Below, one piece after another: positions 13,241-26,600 of a DNA stretch of 64,000 bases. The stretch lies in the NCBI GenBank assembly GCA_030159075.1, contig BROG01000073.1:690001-754000 (forward strand), given 5' to 3'. Numbering within the stretch: the stretch's first letter is position 1; each line of letters starts with the position of its first letter. This stretch comes from Atrina japonica (Eukaryota; Mollusca; Bivalvia; Pterioida; Pinnidae). The notes under the pieces are model-generated. The model was not told the DNA's origin and ran no database searches. It saw only the letters and a list, made by a program, of their open reading frames with translations. The translations under genes were made by a program, and so were the position numbers.

Positions 13241-16200
13241 AAAATTATACATTTAAGTAATTATGCAAATGTAACAAAATTCTTCACATTGTAAATACTT
13301 CATAATAGATGGATTATGGATCTTTCTAACAATCATTGGCAGTAACAACTGTGTAGACAATGTGATAAATTCTGTAATCAATTATTGTGATAATTTTGCC
13401 AGTGCTTGCCAAAGTACCAGACTTTGAGTTTAAATGATGGCGACATTAATATATTTGCATATTAATTTCCATATAAATTGGAAAGTAACAGGAAATGTTT
13501 ACATCAACATTAAAGTTTTTTTCACATTTTCATTATGTCTTTTGACACATTGACTCGACAGTTTAATTATGTAATTATTGGAGCTATGTATTTCAATCTT
13601 ATATTATTGTTCATTTGATTTTTTGTTTAATGTAGGAATTAAATCCTAAAATGGTTTCATTTTTTGCCAAATTTGCTTAATGCAAAATGGAGTATTAGTA
13701 CCTTAAATGACATTAAGTTTTTATTGTATGTCGTTGAAAACTAAATGTGCTTGTATGTACACACATACACCATTGAAATGAGAGAAAGGTCTAGAATAAA
13801 ATCTGCATACCCATTTCTCATACAGGGACGGTCCCCAAAGTGTTTTGACTGGCATTCTTGAATAGTTGGCACTTTCTGAGTCAACTAAAATGTTTAAACC
13901 ACAGAATATTGCTGTAAATGTGAGAGTAGTGAGAAATTATCAGTAGTGAGGAATTGCAAGTAGTGACACATTGTCAGTTGTAACAAATTGTCTGTAATTA
14001 CACATTGTTAGTTGTGACACATTATCAGTTGTGACACATTGTCAGTAGTGAGTAATTGCCAGTAGTAACTAATTGTCAGTAGTGAGGAATTGCCAGTAGT
14101 AATTAATTGTCAGTAGTGAGTAACTGCCAGTAGTAACTAATTGTCAGTAGTGAGTAATTGCCAGTAAGGAGTAATTGCCAGTAGTAACTAATTGTCAGTA
14201 GTGAGTAATTGCCGGTAGTAACTAATTGTCAGTAGTGAGTAATTGCCAGTAGTAACTAATTGTCAGTAGTGAGTAATTGTCAGTAGTAACTAATTGTCAG
14301 TAGTGAGTAATTGCCAGTAGTAACTAATTATTAGTAGTGAGTAATTGCCAGTAGTAACTAATTGTCAGTAGTGAGTAATTGCCAGTAGTAACTAATTGTC
14401 AGTAGTGAGTAATTGCCAGTTGTAACTAATTGACAGTAGTGAGTAATTGCCAGTAAGGAGTAATTGCCAGTAGTAACTAATTGTCAGTAGTGAGTAATTG
14501 TCAGTAGTTACTAATTGTCAGTAGTGAGTAATTGCCAGTAGTGAGTAATTGCCAGTAGTAACTTATTATTAGTAGTGAGTAATTGCCAGTAGTAACTAAT
14601 TGTCAGTAGTGAGGAATTGCCAGTAGTAATTAATTGTCAGTAGTGAGTAATTGCCAGTAAGGAGTAATTGCCAGTAGTAACTAATTGTCAGTAGTGAGTA
14701 ACTGCCAGTAGTAACTAATTGTCAGTAGTGAGTAACTGCCAGTAGTAACTAATTGTCAGTAGTGAGTAATTGCCAGTGGGGATTAATTGTCAGTAATGAG
14801 TAATTGCCAGTAGTAACTAATTGTCAGTAGTGAGTAATTGCCAGTAGTAACTAATTGTCAGTAGTGAGTAATTGCCAGTAGTGAGTAATTGCCAGTAGTA
14901 ACTAATTGTCAGTAGGAAGGAATTGCCAGTTATGACAAATTGCCAGCATTGACACATTGCCAGTTGTGACAAATTGCCTTTAGTGACACATTGTCAGTTG
15001 TGACACATTGTCAGTTATGATGCATTGTCTGTTGTAACAAATTTCCAGTAGTGATAAACTTCCTTTTGTGATAAATTTCCAGTTTTGATAAATAACATTT
15101 TAAACTTGTCTGATACTTTCTCATTGGTTTTATTGAAATTAAACTTAAAGTTTTCCCTTACCTCGAATTTTTAGGTGTGTCTAAAATGTAAATAATATGG
15201 TATATCAATTCTGTTTTTAATGTTTTTGAAATATAGCTCTTTATAGAGATTTATCTTTTTAACTCCGTAATTAATCATAACTCTTGCACTTAAGTGGTCA
15301 GAGGCATGAAGTGTGAATTTTATGGTGGAAAAATACTGTTTTACATCTTTTTGTAATTCTATAAAATACAAGGATACTGGCTTTTTTATACCTGAAGATA
15401 ATACTTGCACTTTTAAGGGGATCTGCATGAAAAGAAATCTGCCCTTGTATATATAGAGGTCATGTGTTTTTCAGATTTGATGCCAAATTTCACATTTTTA
15501 TGTCGCGTTTGATTTTGAGCAGGGATGAAATATGTAAGGTCTTGATTTAACAACATAAGTAGGACCTTATCCTGGTAGGAGTAGAGAAGAACATCCCATA
15601 CGCAAATTAATTCATTTACATATTGCGGTGACAGCTTTCATGTTCGTACTTCAACTTACAACAATAATCGTGTTAACAACAAAAGGTTGAGCCATGTATG
15701 TTTCCGTATTTCCAATACCACAGACAGTTATGTGGAAATTACAAGAACACTTATTTACTTGTTAGAGTGTATAAGGATCGTTGCATCGTGTTGATAGTGT
15801 TGTTGGTTTTATGAATTTATTTCTTTTCTTTAACGCTTTATGTGCATATTTATAGAAAGATACAAGGTTTTAATATTATGTGATTCGTCAAATAACGTTT
15901 GATGTCAGTTCACCTAAATGTACTGGTATATCATCGTACAACATGTTAAGTTGTCTACACAACAGTACAATGTATATGCCCATCAATACAGACAAATATT
16001 GTGTGATCCCATATCCCAGAAATTTGTCATATAAACACATTTGTCCTATCTCTAGTCTATAGTCACACACACACACACACAACAGAATCTGTCAGTTTTG
16101 AATACAGGCAATTATTGTGTGATCCTATATCCCAGAAATCTGTCATATAAACACATTTGTCCTATCACTAGTCTATAGTCACACACACACACAACAAAAT

Positions 16201-19200
16201 CTGTCAGTTTTGAATACAGGCAATTATTGTGTGATCCTATATCCCAGAAATCTGTCATATAAACACATTTGTCCTATCACTAGTCTATAGTCACACACAC
16301 ACAAAAGAATCTGTCAGTTTTGAATACAGGCAATAATTGTGTGATCCCATATCCCAGAAATCTGTCATATAAACACATTTGTCCTATCACTAGTCTATAG
16401 TCACACACACACACAACAGAATCTGTCAGTTTTGAATACAGGCAATAATTGTGTGATCCCATATCCCAGAAATCTGTCATATAAACACATTTGTCCTATC
16501 ACTAGTCTATAGTCACACACACACAAAAGAATCTGTCAGTTTTGAATACAGGCAATAATTGTGTGATCCCATATCCCAGAAATCTGTCATATAAACACAT
16601 TTGTCCTATCACTAGTCTATAGTCACACACACACACACAACAGAATCTGTCAGTTTTGAATACAGGCAATAATTGTGTGATTCTATACAATGAAACCTGT
16701 ATTTAACGACCTCCTTAGGGACACAAAACAAACAGTCTTTATTGGGAGTTTGATTTGTACACAAATGGTACTATTGGGGACAGCAAAAAATGATCTTTAT
16801 GACCAGGTGATCTTAATACACAGATGGTCACTAAAGCAGGTTTTACTGTATCCCCAAAATCTATCATGTTAACACAACTGTCCGAACACTAGTCTAGAGT
16901 CTCTCACATACACGCGCGCACAACAGAATCTGTCAGTTTTAGGATAATTATCCATTTTCTCCTACTTAAAAAAATTTAGAATTTAAATGGATATAATATG
17001 AAGAGATTAGAGAAGGAAGAATAATATGTGATGAAAAACTAAAAACAATGATGTTTGAAAGAGTTTGATGTTGAATAGTGCAACAAACAAATAGGAACTC
17101 TTATAATCTGTCAAACACAGAAAAACAGATCTACTTATACACTAATTTAGAATTACAAAATTAGTTTGGAAATTACACTTCAAAGGAGTGATTATTTGCA
17201 ATGTTTATTTTCTCCTTTCAGGAAAGCTTACCACTGTGGGATCTAGTTCTTAATTATCTGATTGTATGCAAGTCAAAGGCAGTGATTGAATTATTCAAGG
17301 TATGTAAATATCTGATTCTGATGATCAAAATTGACCAATCACCAAATGTCTGACACATGACTGTCCATGTGCTTTTTTTTTTTTTTTTTGACATCATTCA
17401 ATTGTGATGTCATAATCACACAAGTGTTTGACAGGCCATTTAACTGTGGTGTCATAATGGGAAAGTTTGCCAGAAGATGCCGTGTGGGACATTTGGCAAT
17501 AGGTCAATTACAGATCAAGAACAAGATTGGCTTCAGTTGCTTCATACTAACTGTTATATGTGTGTACTTAATTTAGAAGTAAGAAGGTTTGCTAGGTGTT
17601 TGTCTGTCTCAGTCACTTCATTGATTTAGCCTGCTTTGAATTACTAAACAAGCTAGATTATTTATATTTTGCAAAATTAAAGAGAATAAAGGTATTTGTA
17701 ATCTCCATTAAAGAGATTGATTTCCAGAATCACATTCAAATCAGCACAAAATACAGATGTATTAGAATTGGTTGGAAATGTTTCCTGATACTAACAATGA
17801 ATAGAGGGCAAAGCCCTCATATATGTAGAGAAGCTCACATTTTTATTTCTACTACCTCTTGGGACATGTACTACTAATCGTAAAAATTCTGCTCAAATCG
17901 GGAAATTGCGCGAGGCATAAACAAAATGTCAGAATTGTAAAGTCATTTCTTAAAAGCGCATTGCAAATGAGGTAATAAACTAACGCACTAGCAAACGTTT
18001 TTCAGACTGAGACTAGGCCATAACGACTAGTGTTGTATATTGAACCCGATCACGAAGCACATCCATTATTCAGGTAATGTGAACTGCACGAAATGATGGA
18101 TACGCTGGGATAGAGTAAAATATATAGCATAAAAACAAAATGTTGCAATTAATTCATGACTAATAAATAATACATAGATTCTATTTAAGTTTTAACACGA
18201 AGGAAACAGTCAGCCACTCATTATTTTGTTTAAATCAATGAGTGAATGACAGGGACATTTAGACCTATGTGATAAAAACACTGAACATTAATCCCTTTGG
18301 AGATTTTGTCATGTTGCCCCTCCCCAAAGGGATTAACTGAATATGTAAAACTGTTGACGAATGCTTTCGCCCTCTCCATAGGTTTACCTATGTATTGTTA
18401 TTTTATCATATAAAGGTGTCTTATCACAGAGTTTCACAGAAATGTTATCTAAGGATGACTGTGACAACAGTCAAGGTCATAGTATATGTTTTTCACTAAC
18501 TTATTCACAATTTCAACATCTTCTTTAAGAAACCAATGAGTCTGTCTGAATCTAATTGTGCAGGAACTATCTCCATGGGAAGCATTTATTGGGCTAATAT
18601 CTATAAAAAAAACTGGTATATCTTTAAAAATCTTCTAGTGAACGAACAATTTGTATGTTTCACTCTGACTAACAGGCTGTACAGGCCTCTTGTGTTATTT
18701 TTTGCTCACCTGAGCCAAAGGCTCAAGGTCCTTTACCAAATTGTAGTTTTCAGCCAGATTGGCCCAGGGGGTGGATCCAGGATGGGGCAGAATACATCCC
18801 AAAAGGTACCCCTCTTTAAAAATCTTCTTCTCCAGAATCTCTGCATGGATTCAAAAATGGATTGTTTCTGAGTGATCTACATGGATGTATGATTCAAGTT
18901 TGTATTTTTCATAGAAATCGGAATGTGAATTTTTGACGCGTTTTTGAGGTCTTTTTAGACTCAGTCATTTTCATTCATTTTTGCATGATTTCACAATGAT
19001 GCATTAAAGTGTTTTACTTGTATATAGGTGAAGAAATGTTTTATGCAAGATTTGCCAAAGTTTGATTTCTAGAATTTTTTTATGAATTTTGAACAGCAAT
19101 ATTGGCCAGATCAGCCTACAATTATATAATTCTTCTTGGTCTCCTTGTAGATGATTCTCAGGGCCCTCAAGGGGCTCTTGTTTTCTATCATCAGCTCTTT

Positions 19201-22200
19201 CTGGTTACTGTTAAACAATTAATTATAGCCCCAATTAAGGCAGAGGGGGAGGGCTTGAAAAAGAACTATAGCATCATGGAGCTTTACAAGTTCCTTATAC
19301 AACCTGTATAAAACCCAGGCAAATAGGTGTGAGTTCAAGGCTTTTCAGTCACCTGTATAAAACCAGGCAAATAGGTGTGAGTTCAAGGCTTTTCAGTCAC
19401 TTGTATAAAACCAGGCAAATAGGTGTGAGTTAAAGGCTTTTCAGTCACCTGTATAAAACCCAGGCAAATAGGTGTGAGTTAAAGGCTTTTCAGTCACCTG
19501 TATAAAACCCAGGCAAATAGGTGTGAGTTCAAGGCTTTTCAGTCACCTGTATAAAACCCAGGCAAATAGGTGTGAGTTCAAGGCTTTTCAGTCACCTGTA
19601 TAAAACCAGGCAAATAGGTGTGAGTTAAAGGCTTTTCAGTCACCTGTATAAAACCCAGGCAAATAGATGTGAGTTAAAGGCTTTTCAGTCACCTGTATAA
19701 AACCAGGCAAATAGGTGTGAGTTCAAGGCTTTTCAGTCACCTGTATAAAACCCAGGCAAATAGGTGTGAGTTCAAGGCTTTTCAGTCACCTGTATAAAAC
19801 CCAGGCAAATAGGTGTGAGTTCAAGGCTTTTCAGTCACCTGTATAAAACCCAGGCAAATAGGTGTGAGTTCAAGGCTTTTCAGTCACCTGTATAAATCCC
19901 AGGCAAATAGGTGTGAGTTCAAGGCTTTTCAGTCACCTGTATAAAACCCAGGCAAATAGGTGTGAGTTCAAGGCTTTTCAGTCACCTGTATAAAACCAGG
20001 CAAATAGGTGTGAGTTCAAGGCTTTTCAGTCACCTGTATAAAACCCAGGCAAATAGGTGTGAGTTCAAGGCTTTTCAGTCACCTGTATAAAACCAGGCAA
20101 ATAGGTGTGAGTTCAAGGCTTTTCAGTCACCTGTATAAAACCCAGGCAAATAGGTGTGAGTTCAAGGCTTTTCAGTCACCTGTATAAAACCCAGGCAAAT
20201 AGGTGTGAGTTCAAGGCTTTTCAGTCACCTGTATAAAACCCAGGCAAATAGGTGTGAGTTCAAGGCTTTTCAGTCACCTGTATAAAACCAGGCAAATAGG
20301 TGTGAGTTCAAGGCTTTTCAGTCACCTGTATAAAACCCAGGCAAATAGGTGTGAGTTCAAGGCTTTTCAGTCACCTGTATAAAACCAGGCAAATAGGTGT
20401 GAGTTCAAGGCTTTTCAGTCACCTGTATAAAACCCAGGCAAATAGGTGTGAGTTCAAGGCTTTTCAGTCACCTGTATAAAACCAGGCAAATAGGTGTGAG
20501 TTCAAGGCTTTTCAGTCACCTGTATAAAACCAGGCAAATAGGTGTGAGTTCAAGGCTTTTCAGTCACCTGTATAAATCCCAGGCAAATAGGTGTGAGTTC
20601 AAGGCTTTTCAGTCACCTGTATAAAACCCAGGCAAATAGGTGTGAGTTCAAGGCTTTTCAGTCACCTGTAATAACCAGGCAAATAGGTGTGAGTTCAAGG
20701 CTTTTCAGTCAGTTGTGTGAGTTAAAGGCTTTTGGAAATTATTTAGAGTCAGTTGTGTGTTAGTTAAAGGCTTTTGGCACTTGTTTAGAGTCAGTCATAT
20801 GAGTTAGAGTTAAAGGCTTTTGGCAATTGTTTTGAGTCAGTCATATGAGTTAGAGTTAGAGGCTTTTGGCAATTATTTAGAGTCAGTTGTGTGTTAGTTA
20901 AAGGCTTTTGGCAATTGTTTTGAGTCAGTCATATGAGTTAGAGTTAAAGGATTTTGGCAATTGTTTTGAGTCAGTCATATGAGTTAGAGTTAAAGGATTT
21001 TGGCAATTGTTTTGAGTCAGTCATATGAGTTAGAGTTAAGAGGCTTTTGGCAATTGTTTTGAGTCAGTCATATGAGTTAAAGACTTGGTAATATTATTTG
21101 AGTCAGTTGTGTGAGTTAAAGGCCTTTTGCAATTGTTTTTAATCAGTTTTGTGAGTTAAAGACTTTTGTCAATTGTTTTGAGTCATTTGTGGGAGTTAAG
21201 GTTCATAGGAATCAAATCTTGAAAATTTTTTGTAAAATGAAAAATACAAAGAAAATGCATATTTAAAAGATATGTGCACTTCAAAAAAATATTATAAAGG
21301 AATGATTTTTTTATGTAAAAAATAGGGAAGAAATTCCACTTTTGACTTGCAAGCCATTGGGGATTTTATTGCCTATTCTTTTTAATACATGTATTGAAAA
21401 AAAATTTTTAATGTCAATAAATTGAATGTTTGATATGAAAAATAGTTTTTAATAAATGTATTAGAAAATAACTTTTTAATATGAAAAGATTGATTGAATT
21501 TTCTTATATTAATAAGAGTTTTTAAACATTACAAAAAAAAATTGTATTAGAAATTGACTGATTTTTTAATATAGAAAAATCGTCTGATTTTCATATTAGA
21601 ATTTTTTGTTTAATTTTAGAAAGTAATTTCCTAATTTGTTTTAGAATAACTTTTTAATATTAAGAAATCATCTGATTTTAATATTTGAAAATATTTTTTT
21701 TAATTTTGGAATTTTTTTTAATATTAAAAAATATTGTTTAATATAAGAAAAAAATTTAATATGAAGATTTGTTATGTTACAAAATGAACATTTAAGTTAA
21801 GATGCTCATGTGTCTATTTTGTTTATTGTGGCAGTCTTTTTCTTCCCTCTGAATGTTTTTTTTATTATTTTTACATGGTAATGTAGGAAAATAGATAATG
21901 TAGAGCAAATACAACAGATTCACACACCCACACTCTCTCAAATTGACACTCATTGAATCATTATCAAAGTAAACATGACCTATTGTTGCTTCACTGTCAT
22001 CATTTTAATTTTTAATTTCACATGGTAATATAGGAAAATAAATAATTTAGAGAAAATACATCGGACTTATTCACCCACACTCTCTTAAATTGACACTCAT
22101 TGATATAATTATGAAAGTAAACATCATGTCCTATTGTATAAGTACTTGTTTTTACAAGTGACTAAATGGAAGCTTTATGAATCCATATGATGATTGACAG

Positions 22201-22324
22201 GTAACTCTTTCTGAGTATTTTCTGGACCAGGAATGTAGAATTTACATACTTCTAGTTATTTACATTGTTTTAAGGCGATATCATATAAAGCTTACCATAA
22301 TTAACACACACACACACACACACA

Positions 22325-22397
<73 letters not shown>

Positions 22398-23631
22398 GTA
22401 TGTATATATATATACCGGTATATAAAACAAAATTGAAATATTAAGTGAAAATAATTATTTTTTATGCTATAACAGCAATATTATACCAAACGGCAAACCT
22501 ATCTCTGCCTACACAAAATCTTTCAAAGCCTTTTTCACATACATCAGTTACAATTTTTTCACTGTTACTACATTTACACATCAAGGACATTAAGCATGCA
22601 AGCTATGTGATCTAAATGCTTTTGGCAATTATTTCGAGTTATTTGTGTGAATTAAAGGCTTTTGGCAATTATTTTGAGTCATTTGTGTGAATCAATGGCT
22701 TTTAGTATTTGTTTAGAGTCAGTTGTGTGAGTTAAATGCTCTTGGCATTTGTTTAGAGTCAGTTGTGTGAGGTAAAGGCTTTTGGCAATTGTTTTGAGTC
22801 AGTCATATGTGTTAAAGACTCAGTAATTAGGTTTGAATCAGTTGTGTGAGGTTAAGGCTTTTGGCATTTGTTTAGTCAGTTTTGTGAGTTAAAGGCTTTT
22901 GGCAATTGTTCTGAGTCACTTGAGTGAGTTTAAGGCTTTTGGCAATTCTTTTGAGTCAGTCATGGGAGTTAATTGCTTTTGGCAATTGTTTAGGTTCTGT
23001 TATGTGAGTTAAAGACTTTTGGCAATTGTTATGAGTTAGTTTTGTTATGTTCAACTAATTATGTAATTACACAGAATGAAATTTTGAACTGACTTTGACA
23101 ATCTTTTAAAACACATGATCATCCTAGGTAGGGAATTTAACCAGTTTTTGACATCTAGGCTAATGAATATTTAAAAAAACATGTCAAATTTTCTTTTGTA
23201 TTGCAGAAAGGAACACTTTCTTGTAGAGAAGTTTGTGAACCTGTAAAAGAACAATATCTCAAATGGTCCTTTCTTACAGAAGGTATTGCTGCAGCTAGGA
23301 AAATATACTCAGAGTAAGTCATGACTTTGTCACAGTATCCTTCCTGGATGTTTGTTAATTTGTAATTGTTTTTGTCTTTAATAAAACATTTTATTTTATC
23401 CTTGTGTCCCCTGCAGTCATCTGATTTTTGATTTTTTTATATTATCCATGTGTCCCCTGCAGTCCTCTGTTTTTTTAATTTTTTTTTTTATTTTGCTTTG
23501 ATAACTGAACTCTCTGTAGATATTTAATATTACCTTGGGAGTTATTAAAGCTCTTCATAGAATTTCACAATTTCCTATAAGATTTCAGATTTAATGTAAA
23601 TGCCTATGCTACATGTACATTCAGTGCTAAG

Positions 23632-23692
<61 letters not shown>

Positions 23693-26600
23693 GTCTCTCT
23701 CTCTCTCTGTCTCTCTGTCTGTCTCTCTCTCCCTCCCTCCCACACACACTTGTGTTTGTGTATATGAATACTTGTCAGAGTTTAGCCTTCATTGAGATGT
23801 GCTAGCTGATATCTCACTTATCATTTGATTGGCTTTGCATGATCTCACACTGTTGAGGCATCACATAACTCTTTTCTCTTCCTAAGAGATTGTTTCCACC
23901 AGAAAACACTTTTATTGTCCTTGAGAGAGAAATAAGACTAGGCAGTTTATCATACTTATAATAAAACTAAAAGTTCAACCCAGTGTACAAATGGAGAATA
24001 AAAGCAGAATTAGTGACTATGTCAATATAAAGATGATTTATTTATAACTAATCCTTGTAATACAGTGAAACATGGCTTGATAGACCACTGTTATGAAAAT
24101 CCTCCTGTTTTGAAAGACCACAGCCGGGGAAAAACAATTGGCCACATAATTCTTTTGAATTGACATTTCTGGAAAGAACATCTGTTTTGAGAGACCACAT
24201 ATACATGGCATATAGGTGGTCTCTCCATGCCAATTCTACTGTGTTGAGATTTCATTTTGCTTTATTATTAATAATAAAAGAATAATAGAATAATTTAAGT
24301 ACATACTTATGTTTCCTAGCCAATCAGATTTCAGGATACACTGTAGATGATTCAAATTGTCAGATTTGAGTACTACGTAAGTTTTATGTTACCTGGTGCT
24401 GATGATGTTTAATAATGCATGGTTCAAGTAATAGTTCTTTGCTCTTTGACTTGGTTCAAAGTTGCATTTTTATTTTCAACAGTCAATACATTTCAAAAGC
24501 ACATTAAACATAGAATTGTCATTTTAGTCTATTTAGTTGTGCGGAGTTCAGATTTGTGTCACCATTATAACTGAAATATTCATAAAACACCAGTAAACAT
24601 TATTATCAGTTTATCCATCAAGTGGGTAATGTTTCTGTCATTGTTATTTTCAATAGGTTAATTATGATCCCAGAAGTACTTAATTAATTCTAACGTATTT
24701 TGAAAATGTCTTGTCATCACAGAGCCGTAGCACATCTAACTATTGTTTTACTGGTGGTGTTTGTCCCTATCAACAAATCATCATTATAACTAAGGTCACA
24801 GCCAGTTTAAACTGAGGATACATCTGGTTTGGAATGTACCTAGAAAAAGGTCACTGAACTGAGAAATGTGGTGGTTAATAGTGCCAATCAGTCACACAGA
24901 TGTCCTGATATCAGATTTACACATCTCAAGGTAGCCACATAGACTTTGGTAAGCTGATTTAATTACTCTCAAGGTACACAGTGTCCATAAAAACAACCCT
25001 TTGAGGCAAGATCTCTCCATGTGAATTGGACACTAGGGAGGTAGCGGCCTTTATCTGAGGTGGCCCTTAATGAGTTGCGTCTTAGGACAGAAATGACCCT
25101 CAGATAATTGTAACCTATATACATGTAAGACCCTGATGGCAGATAATGTCCACTATTATGAGGTGGTCCTTACTGGTAGATGAAATGACCCCTAGGTATT
25201 GGTGACATATATAAGACCCTGATGGCAGATAATGTCCACTATTATGAGGTGGTCCTTACTGGTAGATGAAATGACCCCTAGGTATTGGTGACATATATAA
25301 GACCCTGATGGCAGATAACAGTTCACTATTACGAGGTGGTCCTTACTGGTAGATGAAATGACCCCTAGGTATTGGTGACATATATAAGACCCTGATGGCA
25401 GATAACAGTTCACTATTACGAGGTGGTCCTTACTGGTAGATGAAATGACCCCTAGGTATTGGTGACATATATAAGACCCTGATGGCAGATAACAGTTCAC
25501 TATATGGGGGTGAACCTTACAGGTAACTCCTGTTTATATCAGAAGACTAACAATGACGGATGATGGCCCAGTTCTTAAGTCACATTTGGCATTCAAGAGG
25601 TCAAAAGTCAAGATATTATTTTTTACCATCAGAATATGCCACCTGATATTTTACATCTTGTAGCATTTTTTGGAAATAAAAAGATAGCTGATTTACATTT
25701 CAAGGGAAAGTGATTTTTTGTAATAAAAACTGAGGTTGCATCAGTTCTTTTGTTTTAGTTATCCACACGTGTTATCTGGAAGACCTGTCTAAATTTTACA
25801 TTTCAATAAATAAAAAAATAAAATAGAAAAATGAATTAAATTCACTAGGATTGACATAATGAAACTACTTATAGGCAACTCATATCAACATAACTGTTAG
25901 AATTTATGCATGGTTGGGGAATTAAGCGGTGAGCAAATACTTTTAAGTTTATTCTGTAAGTTTATAATAATATTTAACCAACCATTTTCCATCAACTTGA
26001 CTTTTTACATGACTTTTTTGTGTGTTAAAATTAAGTGTAAGGAAGTATCGGTGCTATTTTACGTTGACCTGTAATTTGTTTTGGTAATATTATTTGTGTC
26101 ATGACATATTTCTATTTGTCACGACATAAAAATCAAACATTGCACTTAATTACATTATAATGTTTTAAGTTATTTCCTCTTCCAGTATCATACTAACAAT
26201 ATATCAATTTCATTATACAGTAAAGTGTTGTAACAATAAAACAATATATTTGTTATATCAAAGAGGTTCTGTGTTACCAGTTTACTGCAGTGTAGAACCT
26301 AAACATACAAAGACAACCAAAGAGGTTTTATGTTTCCAGTTTACTGCAGTGTAGAACCTAAACATACAAAGACAACCAAAGAGGTTTTATGTTTCCAGTT
26401 TACTGCAGTGTAGAACCTAAACATACAAAGACAATCAAAGAGGTTCTGTGTTACCAGTTTACTGCAGTGTAGAACCTAAACATACAAAGACAACCAAAGA
26501 GGTTTTATGTTTCCAGTTTACTGCAGTGTAGAACCTAAACATACAAAGACAACCAAAGAGGTTCTGTGTTACCAGTTTACTGCAGTGTAGAACCTAAACA

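Noticed and set aside
19300..20708. CRISPR array
   Set aside because: Units abut directly with no unique spacers, and the locus is intronic in a eukaryote; it is a minisatellite.
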